Below are positions 54,061-64,000 of a stretch of 64,000 nucleotides of DNA, in pieces. How positions within the stretch are numbered: the first letter of the stretch is position 1; every line of letters begins with the position of its first letter. The position numbers were made by a program, and so were the translations under genes. The stretch spans positions 85,719,265-85,783,264 of the forward strand of contig CM068386.1 in the NCBI GenBank assembly GCA_034770075.1. Direction: 5' to 3'. The notes under the pieces were generated by a model. That model saw only the letters and a program-made list of their open reading frames with translations, was not told the origin of the DNA and did no database searches. This stretch comes from Aralia elata. Its lineage: Eukaryota; Streptophyta; Magnoliopsida; Apiales; Araliaceae.

Positions 54061-55086
54061 CTCCATTTCCTTCACCTGAATTTTTCTTTGGGCAATTCCT
54101 AGCCTGATGATCCAATGCTCCACAGTTGAAGAATCCATTCCTCTTTGGTGCAGGGCAATTGTGAGAGATGTGCCCCTCTTGTCCGTAATTGAAGCATACA
54201 TTCTTTCCCTTTAGACAAGCGCGTGAGTGACTCTTTCCATACTCCTTGCAAGCCTCCGCTCTTTTCTTCGACCCTCCAGTCTTACTTCCAAAACTTGTTG
54301 GGTTATTGTTGTTGTTGCCGTTAATCCACTTCCTTTTGTTCGTACCACTACTGTTACCTTCCCCTCTATTCCCTACTTCGTTCCTCTTCTTCTTTTTTTT
54401 GTTGAACTTCATCAGGGCTTCACTTCCGCCCTCAGCAATTATGGCTTTCTCCAGGAGAGTAACGAAGCTGTTCGTTTGCAACACTGAAAGTCTGCTATAT
54501 AACCATGGCTTGAGACCCTGCTCGAACCTCCTCGTCTTTCTCTCTTCAGTGTCGACCTAATGAGGTGCAAACCTTGCTAGATCGTTAAACTTTGCGGCGT
54601 ATTGGGGTACCGTCATGTTACCTTGTTTCAGCTCCAAAAATCGCATCTCCATGCGACTCTGCATACTCACAGGAAAATAATTTTCGAAAAAGACCTCTTT
54701 AAACCTCTCCCAAGGTATCACACCTTCTCCAGCCCTGTTTTGTTTCATCTCCCACCAGAAGTTAGCTTCACCTTTTAGCATGTATGTGGCAAAGATCGTT
54801 TTCTGCTTATCTCCAACTCGGGCGATTGTAAACGATTTTTCGATTTCTTTGATCCATGACTGGCTTCAATGGGTTTCGTGGTCCTTTTAAATTCAGGGGG
54901 TTCCACACTTTTGAAGTCCTTAAATGTTGCCACTTGGGCCGTCGGAGGGTTATTGTTATTATTCCGGGTCCGATTCTGTTGTGCCCCAACTAGTAGGTTT
55001 ACGAATTGCTGCATGGGGTTCGGTTGATCCCCAGCATTACTGGCTGACTCTTCTGGTGTTTGTTGACGACGTCTTCCCCTTGGCAT
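54061..55086 (-). pseudogene. gag of element E
   Basis: It starts MPRGRRRQQTPEES at 55086. The capsid motifs are TFKDFKSVEPPEFK, GEANFWWEMKQNRAGEGVIP, MEMRFLELKQGNM and KFNDLARFAPH. The nucleocapsid knuckles are damaged (CKEYGKSHSRAC, CFNYGQEGHISHNC, FFNCGALDHQARNC): the second Cys is Tyr in two and the first Cys is Phe in one. A frameshift lies near 54780-54870 and a TAG replaces Gln after APH (54557). The capsid resembles element A's Gag (GEANFWWE, QNR) more than that of B-D. Confidence 0.88.
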
Positions 55087-55348
55087 TTTTCTGATAAATA
55101 GAATTTACATGTTATCATCTCATAACTTAATCTTATAACATTTATAGCTTATATATATAATCTTAATCATCACATCACACATATAAATAAACATATCTTA
55201 TTAATATGAAAAACCATACACCAAGGTACTTAACATCTTATGGCAAAATGCCATTTACATCCCTTAACTTAAAACTGGAATTTAAATATTTACATCAGTA
55301 GATAAGCGTTCGATACGACACTAATAAAAAGTTCATAACAATATAAAC

Positions 55349-56032
55349 TTAAAGACTCCTCCTAATAGCATCTTCATACTCCTCATCTGCCATGTTCAGA
55401 ACTAGCCCTCGGCTTATAGCGTGTCTAGACCGGTGCTCCTCACGCGGAAAATAATACACCCTGTGTTGGAACCTGCCATGCGCCGATCTAAATGCGTACT
55501 GCATCCTGTCCATCCTAACCTTCTTGTTTCTCACCTCATCCTTTAACTCATCCTTCCAATAAGTGGTAATCAACTGTTTGTCTGTTTGGAGACTCTGAAT
55601 TCTTTTCTCCATTCCGTTTATCGTATTTCCCAAGTGGAACCGGATGGCCTCCTTTTCTACCATCAACCTATCTACCTTCTGGTCTGATGCATGCAGCTTG
55701 TCAGCCAGATCTGCGTTCCTAACCATCATATGATACACCAATGCCCCGAGCAGTGCCACTGCCCCCTTCTCTTCCTGGTATTGTTCCTCCAACTCATGAA
55801 CTCGATCGTCCAACTCCGTGTTCCTGTCCATCAACTCATCTAGCAGCCTATCCTCTGGTGCTTCCTCAGAGTCCTCCTCGGGCTCCTCTTCCTCGGGATC
55901 CTCCTCAGAATTCGCCTCAGGGTCTTCATCTGGGTCCGAATCAGCCCCTGCCTCAGCTATGGGCGGAGGTACAGCTGCTACTAATTGCTCACTAACCACA
56001 TGGATATCTCTAATCTCCTCTTCTCCTGACAT
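55349..56032 (-). CDS. ORF0 of element E: acidic coiled-coil protein upstream of gag (intact, most divergent)
   Basis: It is 227 codons, from MSGEEEIRDIHVVSEQLV to YEDAIRRSL. The N-terminal motif (DIHVVSEQLVAAVPPPI), acidic run (DSDPDEDPEANSEEDPEEEE), coiled coil (MDRNTELDDRVHELEEQYQ) and C-terminal block (RFQHRVYYFPREE, then EEYEDAIRR) align in order with C and D, although identity is low outside these blocks. It ends about 260 bases before gag. It is open although gag-pol of this old copy carries around ten lesions. No known family is recognised. Confidence 0.78.
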   Translation of the reverse strand: MSGEEEIRDIHVVSEQLVAAVPPPIAEAGADSDPDEDPEANSEEDPEEEEPEEDSEEAPEDRLLDELMDRNTELDDRVHELEEQYQEEKGAVALLGALVYHMMVRNADLADKLHASDQKVDRLMVEKEAIRFHLGNTINGMEKRIQSLQTDKQLITTYWKDELKDEVRNKKVRMDRMQYAFRSAHGRFQHRVYYFPREEHRSRHAISRGLVLNMADEEYEDAIRRSL

Positions 56033-56191
56033 CCTACAATCAAAACAAATAACTAGATTAGTATTTTAAAAAACAATAAACATTTTGATTACGATACATC
56101 TTACACCATGTGAGTTCATCTCCTTCCTATCTCCACTAATTTCTCTAAAGTTATAATCTAAGGTTCTCATACCTAAGGTTTATAACCTACA

Positions 56192-56203
56192 GCTCTGATA
56201 CCA
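56192..56203 (-). promoter_or_regulatory. Primer-binding site of element E (tRNA-iMet)
   Basis: The minus strand reads TGGTATCAGAGC, three bases (GGT) beyond the LTR end at 56207. Confidence 0.92.
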
Positions 56204-57257
56204 ACCTGTGACGCCCCCAAATCCGTGTATCATCAAACATAAGATATGGTGCTCACGATACATCTTACACCATCATCTTACTAGATAAACACCATAAATT
56301 ATTAATAATAATAAAATATATAATGTCATCCAAATAAAATCCCAAGTTTACATAACCTTAAATAAACCTAAACTTATACTTAGCATTTATCGCTACAATA
56401 CATCAAATGCGAAAATCTAAATCTATTACAAAAATAAACTTTCAATTCTTCATCATAGCTTTTCCCTTGTCCTTGCCTGAGCTCTCTGCTTTCTCACCCT
56501 TAACTGAAATGTTAAAGCAAGAATGAGCACAAATTGTCCAGCAAGTAATAAAATAAATTGATAAAGAACATCAAAGATAGGATCATCTATTATGGCATTT
56601 CTCAATAATTGAAAGAATAATTAAGAAATAGTGTCGAAAGTCAAAGACAAGAGTTCTAAATTTTTCGACAGTGTACTAAGGGGTATAAGAACCCTGAACA
56701 TTGTTTTTAATTCATGGAAAACCATCAGAAGTTTTGACAATCAAGTAGACTGTAAAACATTCTCCGCAAGTACTCTAGGTGATCAGCTTTTCGTACCCTA
56801 CATTGTGCACAAGTATAAAGTTTAATCGCATAAGCATAAATGGGACTATATGCCTGTCATCAGTTTTACCCCGTTAATCGGGTTGTTCATCTTAGTATTT
56901 ATGCGGGACCGCACCAAAACAATTTGGATTGGTAGACTTTAAGCAACTACAATGAACTTGAATAATTCAACAGATAATCGTTTCGCATCATTAGTATCTA
57001 GCTGGAACAAAAGGGCCAGAAGGCATTCTAAAGGAACAGATCATAATCAAATAAAACTTATACGCAATTGAAACTGAGTTATCATCGATCGAACTTGAAC
57101 AAGATATGAGCTCGAATGAGATATAACTTGCAAATGAAAACTTTGTAAACAAATTTCACAAATTAGGAAAATTGTTTTCGTAGAAACAGAATAAATTAAA
57201 ATAGAATACTTGCCTTTCACGTAGTTTACGATTATTGCTTAACTTTATTGCAAATAT

Positions 57258-57295
<38 letters not shown>

Positions 57296-57643
57296 TATAT
57301 AGATATTCATTAGCCACTCATTCACAATAACAGATTCTCAAATGCTATTCACTTAATACATACCTAATGCAACTGTTTCATGCTTATAGATATGTATTAC
57401 AAACATACATTTAACCAAATATACAAGTAAAGCAAATCATCATAAATCACAAATTGTTGCTTTTGTTTTTACTCCAAAAGTTTCGTTTATAAATCCCGTT
57501 TAAACCTTTTGCAACCTTGGTTCTATATAACCTTTATATACTTAGAGAGTACAAACATCCCAATTGATACTTAACAAAGCTTATAAGGGTGCAATATATA
57601 TGTTCCAAGCCTCAGTTTACAAACAAAACCTCTTGGCAACTCT

Positions 57644-57702
57644 GCAACACGGCGCGACCACGCTGCTGTTATGCCTGCGAGTGGCGCGGCCGCACTACTC
57701 CC
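57644..57702. repeat. GC-rich inverted-repeat island 1 in element E 5' LTR
   Basis: Counterpart of 39024-39081, with GGCGCGACC and GTGGCGCGGCCGCAC. The outer arm has changed (GCGAGT instead of GGGAGT), weakening the outer stem. Confidence 0.75.
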
Positions 57703-58157
57703 ATTCAGGCCTAGAACTGGGCTTTCCAATGCACAGCTCTCTCTCTAGCATGTTAGGGTATTAGTAAAGAACAAATGATAAATATTCACATTATTCTGAA
57801 GATTTAAAACTAAATTAGGTCCATGCATACGATATCTAATATATCATTTTGAAATTTCTTTTCAAAACAAGCTTAATAGCACTTTTCCTTAAAGACTAGC
57901 CATGATCATACTTGTCCCCTATTTTATTGATACATAGGTTCTAATATTCATGCTCAAATGTTAATAAAATATATTTACGTCATTTCTTCAAATCAGGATA
58001 ACTTTTCCTTTAAAAAAATTATTTATAAATAAATTTTACCAAGTCGCCACATGCATAATTAGCTTAGACATTATAACAAATACATTTTGATGCATATAGG
58101 ACTTTATTGCCCTTACTCAAAGACTTAGATTGCAAAAGAAATCAAATTCCATTTCTG

Positions 58158-58212
58158 GGGACCAGCGCGGCCGCGCTGGTTTTGGCTGGGGAACTGGCGC
58201 GGTCGCGCCACT
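58158..58212. repeat. GC-rich inverted-repeat island 2 in element E 5' LTR, with a perfect 20-bp palindrome
   Basis: ACCAGCGCGGCCGCGCTGGT (58161-58180) is a perfect 20-bp palindrome. TGGCGCGGTCGCGCCA (58195-58210) has 7-bp arms around GT. Confidence 0.9.
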
Positions 58213-59582
58213 TCGGAACAGACTCAGTAACAAGCTCTGCTTCCTGTAGAACTTCAATTCAATTCAATTGTCTTTAGCTTTCATAGCTCTAAACTTGAAA
58301 ATCACTTATCATGACTTTGATCTTATATAACATGTATATACATAACACAACTTCAAACCTTAACAAATTTCCATTTTTTGATCAATTTAGCTTCTTAGAG
58401 GCATTATTCCAAACATTGAGCATGCATAGCATAAATTTATGAAATTCAAAGCATACATGGCATGATTAATCCCAGAACTTTCGTTCTTAATCATCTATAT
58501 TCATCAACAACTATAAACAACATGGCAACACAAAGCCACAAACAAATCATATACCACCCAACTTGCATTTTACTCTTTATTTCTTTAAGAACATAAAACT
58601 AAGTTTATAGGTTACCTCTTTTGGATGAATTCTCCTTGAATTAGGCATGCTATCTCTCCTTCCTTGCCTTCTTGATCTTCTGAAACTCCAGAAATCCACC
58701 AAACCTTTTTCACTCACACTCAACTTCACAATTTTCTTTCAATAGAATTTGTTTAGCAAAAGGAATAAGTATTTTAGAATGGAGGATTTATAGAACTTGA
58801 TTTTTCCTTTGATGATAACTCTGAATTCATCAGTTGCAAGACCCTTAGGATTTCTCATGATCAGTTACAAGGATTAAAGAAAAATAAGGAGTTGAGAAAA
58901 TGAAGAGATTTTGGACTTTAAAGAAAATAACTCCCTCCTCCTTGATTTCTATTCATAGTCGCACCTTACTTCATCTCATTTGTCCCAATTTGATAGTCAC
59001 TTGGGACCCTCCAAATTCAGCTGATAAAATTTTAATTAATAAAATATTATATTAATCAACTAATCAATTAAATAAATCATTTGACCATTTTGCCCTCCGG
59101 AATTCAATATTTTTGTTACTAATATCGATTCCTACTAAAATCGATGTTCTGAACGTCGTGGGAATATTCGTTTGGTCAAAATCATCCCTGTACACGAGTT
59201 TGACTTTTTATCCAAAAAAGTCAACCGGTTGACTTTGACCAAAAAGTCAACCCCGACACATTTTGTGATTACAGTCTATTCTGACTAATTTCGACGTTCC
59301 GGACTCAAATATACAGTCCGCATTTTTAATTTCCACTCCGAACTGAAATTTGAGTTTTAACTTCATTCCTTGCATTTAATAAAATTGTTAACTACTTAGT
59401 TAAATTCAAAAAATTAAATTAATCCAAACCAACTATCTAAATACATCTCATCATATAACTCAATAAAATATATATTTATATAGCACGTACACATATATTT
59501 ATTAAAATCACTCAATAGACTCACATAAATTCAATTTATTAATTCCATTAAATTACATAATGATCTCAAGTATTACAGTATA

Positions 59583-61761
59583 TATTTGAGATAAACCAAC
59601 GTATATAATAATGATTATCACAAAACATCAATACACAAAATTTTAAGCGTTTTAACAATTTATAATCATATTGTATACTAGATTTGTTCAACCAAATTTA
59701 CTTCTACAATATCTCTTCTAACTATTAATTGATAATTAATTTATTACCCATGAAAAAAAATTTATATTAAAAATTTATGCATAACAAATATTAAGCAATA
59801 TTTCACACTAAATATTGCTTAGCATTTTATATACATAAATTTGTTCAGGAAGAATACAAAATTACTTTACTTCCTAAATAAATTAATTTACAACTTATTT
59901 GTTATACGTAGAGACAAGTAAATTTCACAAGTTTTACTACAACTCCTAATAATAAATTAATTTTAATTAATTTATAAGAATAGTAATTATCTTTAAGCAA
60001 TATTATCTACTCATAAAATATCACCAATCAATATATATGCACAAGTTAAAATTTGTTCCATCATGAATAATAATCAAATTACTTCCAAATGAATAAAACT
60101 AATCAAATTAATTTATTATATAATATTATAAGTAAAACAATACTCACACATTTAAATATTATGTACACACGATATACTACATCACGTATACATGTATATA
60201 TACTTATAAAATGATAAACAAATATCATTCTATAAAATAAAATAAAATTTATGACACACCTGTTTGGATAAAATCCGAAGAACACTATATCAACTTTGGT
60301 GTCATCTTCATTTGATATTTTCATGTATTGGCTTTTCTTCTCATCCACAATAATTTACACTCTTGTAAATTGGAATAACTCGTCCACTTCCACTTCTACA
60401 ATCCCATTTTCTACTAATGGTTGTCAACAAAAATAATTAGTGAAATATCTCAAAATATAACTAATTATAATGGCAATTTCATTGGTGAAGTATAAATAAG
60501 AAAAATATCACTTATCTTTGAAAATCATGTTGTCTTCCATCTCATCAAAATCATGACTCTAACGAATCCATAAAGACCTTAAGAGTATTAGAATCGTAGT
60601 TTCGTATAATCAAAATCATAGTAGAAGACATGACACGGGTGATCCTTGTCCTTAAAGTTTTTATTGCCCCCACCACAATTTGTTTGCTAAGGGTTGCAAA
60701 CGATATACCTCCAACATATAAGTCAAGCTTTTGGTGAATTATCCGTGATAGCAATCCACACAATAACTCCAATAGAACACTATTTTGTAGTAGTTATTTA
60801 TTTGTACGAAGAATAATTAAAAGGAGAAGAGAGACCTTCATATATGGTGCAAAAATTATTAAATTAAAAAAAATGTATGTGAGACTTTTCTCAGTCTTCA
60901 TATATGTAATATATCTATAGCTACACATATAGATACATACATATATTTATAATAGTTTCAACATTAAACTATTACTTATTCCTATTTTAATTATACTTAT
61001 TACTACTAATGATGTAAGTTATATATTAGTAATAAATTAATAATTAAATAAAATTTCAAAAGTCTCACAAGTATATCTCTTGTTCCAAAATAAAATAAGA
61101 TTACACCTTATGATCACCGTAAAGCAATTAGTAGTCATATCTTATCCAAATGAAACAAATAAAATTTAGTTTTTTTTCAAACAATTTGCACCTTATCAAA
61201 TACCTCATTATAGGCTTGATAACCACACATCAAATGATTCATATTTGAATCAAATGAACAATTGCTCCCTTATTTCCACATAGAGGAAGAGTAATTACAC
61301 TTTATACTAACTTCAGTTATGTCCACTAATGAATTTTATGAAGCTCATAGATGACAAAAAATAAGTCCATAATGTATAAAATAAGGTGTAATTTTTAACA
61401 GATAAGTCTCTTGTAACCTATAAATAGCCTTATACTTAGATCACTTGAAGTAAGTGTAATGAAATTGTTCTCAAATGTTCTCTAAAGTCATATTTTTTCT
61501 CTCAAATAAAATACATGCCCTATTCCATTTCCCTCGTATAATCTGCTATTGATTTCAAAAAATACAAGTACAAATAAAAAAAATTTAAAAAAGCAGAAAC
61601 AATCACAAAATGAATATAACATATACTTATTTACTATTCTATAACTTGCTTAACCCTCCCTTGAGAACCTGTGTCGGCTAACCGCTATAAGAGTTTTGGA
61701 AACAATTTGATGTATAATAAAGGTGGGGAAACCATCTGTTATTGCAAAAAAAGTACGAATC
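59583..61761. other. AT-rich debris, probably old retroelement sequence
   Basis: No convincing gene. Short minus-strand frames at 60103-60348 (MDEKKSQYMKISNED...) and 60551-60772 lack recognisable domains. A TATA-like CCTATAAATAGCC near 61420, followed by a leader with TGAAATTGTTCTCAAATGTTC, suggests the U3/R part of an old LTR around 61050-61560. Once elements C and E are removed this stretch is contiguous with 24223-25608 and 37066-37594. Confidence 0.4.
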
Positions 61762-61766
61762 TAGCA

Positions 61767-63078
61767 TGTTAGCACCTACAATTTGTGATGAACATATTTG
61801 ATTTTATGATGATATAAGTTAAATGTATAATTGTATTCAAGTAACTTTTGTAAAGTCCTTGTGAAAGAAATCCCATATAAAATGACTTAGTTTAGGAATC
61901 AAACATGTTAGGTTGATGTAATTTCGTAGAGTTAAAACTCTGTAATAGCTAAGTTGTCCAGGCTAGAATACGATTATAAAATCAAAGGTAACATTACTCT
62001 AAAATCGCAGAGTAGTATGAAGATAGCCAGAAGATCATAGAGTATAAGCCTGATCGTAGAGTCAAAATCGCAGAGTCACTATCTTCGTAGAGCAAAAGAA
62101 CTACTCTACGATTTCACTCTAAAGAATTCAAAATCGTAGAGTACAGACATCTGATAAGTCAATGATAAGTTATGACAAGTTCATCAACCTTAACACTCGA
62201 CCATCTGAGGTTATCATCAGATATTTTACGATAAGGACAAGTCGACAAAGCCTCTATCTAACAACCATTTTAGTAGAGCTAAAGGACACGTGGCTACTAC
62301 TGCACTATTCACAGTATTGAAGAAAGCAACCTGAGGTGGTCCAAGCAGGCAGCAATTCAAAGTCAATCAATTATTGAAAGACAAGTGTCCAAGCAAGAAT
62401 GGAACAACGATAACTTTTCAATGGGAATATCCCTATAGAACTATATAAAGTCATCAAATTTAAGCACTAAAAATACAAGTGATCAATCAAGTCCAAGTGC
62501 TGAAACTCTGAGTTCATACTAGCTCTACTCTACGATTCCAAGAAACACATCGTGCTGCTAAGTCATTCGAAGAGAACCTAAAAGCAACTTAGCAACAACT
62601 TCAAACAAACTACTTCTCTTAGTGATTAGTCAGATCTAAGTGATCTTTTGTAAACCAAGTCTGTGTGACTTGAAGGATTCTTTATGAATCATTGTGTAAA
62701 AGTTCTTTGTGAACTATAATCTTAGTGATTACCCTCCTTAGTGAACAATCCTTACTCTCGGAGTAGAAGGGAGGATTATGAGACTTTTATGCTCTAAACC
62801 TTTTAAAAATCTCTTGTGTTCTTTAAAATTTTCATTTCAGTTTCTATCACTCTACGTTTTATATCTGTGTCTTATTACTACATTATCGCATTAAATTTAG
62901 AACTGCGAATTTCTTTAAAATCTTTGAATGACTTTTCTTAAACATTCTGTTGTGTTAATCCAATCTATTAAATTGCTTAACCGATTTTGTAATACATCTC
63001 AATAAATAAAATTTAAAGAATCTATTCAACCCTACATCCCCCTTTCTAGACCTCTTTCGTACCTATCTGGGAATAACA
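61767..63078 (+). mobile_element. Solo LTR H, 1.3 kb, copia-like
   Basis: It starts TGTTAGCACCTACAATTTGTG and ends TCTGGGAATAACA, with target duplication TAGCA (61762-61766 and 63079-63083). A TATA box (TATATAAAG) lies at 62442-62450. The 3' end TCTATTCAACCCTACATCCCCCTTTCTAGACC resembles the C-rich 3' ends of several Ty1/copia LTRs. There is no internal region on either side, so it is a solo LTR. The first 430 bases are related to 2787-3240. Confidence 0.8.
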
Positions 63079-63083
63079 TAGCA

Positions 63084-63416
63084 TTTAGAATACAATAATT
63101 ATTCTTCGGTCTGGCAAAAATAATCTTTATCCCTTTGAAGTTGTCACGTTTGGTGCAATAGTTTAGTCAAATAAAGAAAGTACAATTACATAACTACACT
63201 AGAAAAAAAAAGTTGCAATCGACATATTTTGTCAAAATCTGTAGAATGTCCATCAGGATTGCCAAATTTCATATATGACTTCGTTTAAAAAAATGCAATA
63301 ATTACGTTACACCCTAAACCATCTTTAACCTTCTAAAATCCCATTCACACCCAAAAAAACAGAAAACTTAATTACTCCACCTGTGATGGCACTTCTTTCT
63401 AATGACGATACCTCAT
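63084..63416. other. AT-rich flank without a gene
   Basis: Nothing recognisable. It precedes a GC-richer LTR-like or promoter region. Confidence 0.45.
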
Positions 63417-63659
63417 CTAAAGTCGTAGTTGTTTCCACCAGTTATGGCAATGGTAACGGTGGTATTTCTCTGGAACTGAGACTGGATCGATCTGACCTAC
63501 AAGAGGAGTAAACCAAAAATATCCTTGACGGTCAAAACCGCCAAGGATACCTCCGGTGTGAGAGTAAGTATATATCGGAATGAAAGGAAATATGCAACGG
63601 AGGGCTAGAGAAGTTTTAGAGAGAGAAATAAGGGAATTAGATCGTAACTTTACCTTCAA
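63417..63659 (-). other. Leader-like region with an 80-codon frame and a strong hairpin (possible LTR R/U5)
   Basis: The frame (MKVKLRSNSLISLSKTS...WWKQLRL) lies just downstream of a TATA-like TTTAAATA (about 63671-63678, minus strand) and three G-box motifs, so it is in a transcribed position. Its composition (a CT-rich leader, then CACACCGGAGG, a hairpin, TTTACTCCTCTTGTAGGTC and CAGTTCCAGAGAAATACC) recalls the R/U5 of Tat/Retand-type gypsy LTRs more than a protein. I would not trust the frame as a gene. Confidence 0.35.
63520..63549. repeat. Thirty-base hairpin
   Basis: TATCCTTGACGGT and ACCGCCAAGGATA form 13-bp arms with one mismatch around a four-base loop CAAA. On the minus strand it would lie in the transcript leader. 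Confidence 0.85.
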
Positions 63660-63670
63660 GTGTCTCCCTG

Positions 63671-63818
63671 TATTTAAAGGTACCTATTGGGTTGTTCACG
63701 TGTTTTGAGTTTGCCTCCCAGTGCTGATATGTCGTGTTCTTATTCGTTATGACTGTAAACTCACATGTAAGGAAGTGAGCATATTCTTAGCATTGCACGT
63801 GTAGGACAACTGCCACGT
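63671..63818 (-). promoter_or_regulatory. Promoter-like cluster: TATA-like motif and three CACGTG G-boxes
   Basis: CACGTG occurs at 63697-63702, 63796-63801 and 63813-63818 (the last as GCCACGTGTC, an ABRE/G-box form), all upstream of a minus-strand TTTAAATA at 63671-63678. G-boxes bind plant bZIP/bHLH factors. It may be a stress-responsive LTR promoter or a host promoter. Confidence 0.5.
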
Positions 63819-64000
63819 GTCACCCTGAGAGGCTTCGTCATTGCTTGTAAAGGGGATAATCATGGAGAAGGAAAATGAGGTTGCCATATTTCCTGATGGT
63901 TCCTTTCGGTGCTCGGGGCTTTATCCTTAGCTCGCCTTATATTATGAAGGTCTCTTATCTTGGCGACCCAAAAGGCCACTCTGGACCTGAAGGCCCTAGA
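63819..64000. other. Right edge of the window, no gene seen
   Basis: Somewhat GC-richer sequence continuing the promoter/LTR-like region. No terminus or reading frame could be supported. Confidence 0.35.

Larger units (their letters stand above)
37600..59577 (-). mobile_element. Element E: older chromovirus, about 12.4 kb, split by element D
   Basis: It is bounded by TGTGATGCCC...GTATTACA with target duplication GTATA (37595-37599 and 59578-59582). The 22-kb span includes the nested element D (42774-52327). LTRs of about 3.36 kb differ at many scattered positions, so E is older than C or D. It has the same gene order as C, a tRNA-iMet primer site, a single polypurine tract and a chromodomain. 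Gag-pol carries about seven stops and at least two frameshifts; ORF0 is open. Confidence 0.93.
56207..59577 (-). mobile_element. 5' LTR of element E
   Basis: 3371 bp, TGTGACGCCC...AGTATTACA followed by GTATA. It contains the lysine-rich frame (56442-56504), the GGTGATCAGCTTTTCGTAC block (near 56778), a (TA)n tract near 57260-57292 that is longer than in the other LTR, two GC-rich palindrome islands (57644-57702, 58158-58212) and a donor-like AGAG/GTAACC near 58613. Confidence 0.93.

Noticed and set aside
37600..59577. A single giant 22-kb retroelement
   Set aside because: The span is element E (12.4 kb) plus nested element D, shown by GTTGC duplication and interruption of the RNase H frame.
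60103..60348. 81-codon minus-strand frame MDEKKSQYMKISNED as a gene
   Set aside because: Half of it is hydrophobic low-complexity sequence from AT-rich DNA; no domain, promoter or homologue was recognised.
63417..63659. Small secreted-protein gene at the right edge
   Set aside because: The sequence matches the layout of an LTR leader (CT-rich start, hairpin, CAGGTC-type stretch) better than a coding region.

Overview
This window is repeat-dominated nuclear DNA of a flowering plant, probably a eudicot. It holds long-LTR Ty3/gypsy chromoviruses with C-terminal chromodomains and primer-binding sites matching plant initiator tRNA-Met, smaller LTRs that look Ty1/copia-derived, a Stowaway-like MITE and AT-rich flanks. 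No tRNA, rRNA or CRISPR array was seen. Only the left edge (1-303, minus strand, running off the window) looks like a host gene.

Layout. 1-303: 5' end of an unknown secreted or membrane-anchored protein. 373-6020: old repeat debris (LTR-like pieces, 50-bp and 70-bp tandem repeats, a MITE at 4681-5226). 6021-24222: a plus-strand gag-only element (A) whose 5' LTR is missing. Its gag is split by a 3.8-kb solo LTR (F, 7734-11558). Its 3' LTR is split by a 9.9-kb chromovirus (B, 13598-23518), and B's extra ORF is split by a solo LTR (G, 18507-20315). 24223-25608: debris with a probable copia reverse-transcriptase remnant. 25609-37060: a complete-length chromovirus (C). 37600-59577: an older chromovirus (E), with an internally deleted chromovirus (D, 42774-52327) inserted in its RNase H region. 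59583-61761: AT-rich debris. 61767-63078: a copia-like solo LTR (H). 63084-64000: another LTR-like promoter region. Nearly every insertion is bounded by TG...CA and a matching 5-bp target duplication: CCCTT (F), GTGCA (B), CAATC (G), AATCT (C), GTATA (E), GTTGC (D), TAGCA (H).

B, C, D and E share one minus-strand plan: 5' LTR, tRNA-iMet site, an extra coiled-coil ORF (called ORF0 here), gag, protease, reverse transcriptase, RNase H, integrase, chromodomain, polypurine tract, 3' LTR. Gag-pol is broken in every copy, and B and D lack reverse transcriptase. ORF0 is still open in all four once the G insertion in B is discounted.

The most unusual features are: (1) ORF0, an acidic coiled-coil protein encoded ahead of gag in four families; (2) a 20-codon Lys/Gly/Ser-rich frame inside every LTR that differs between families mainly at silent third positions and starts at a consensus splice acceptor; (3) GC-rich hairpin islands in the LTRs whose arms differ but stay paired; (4) duplicated polypurine tracts that explain different LTR boundaries in C and D; (5) an eight-unit hairpin array upstream of element A's gag with exact 29-bp then 21-bp spacing.
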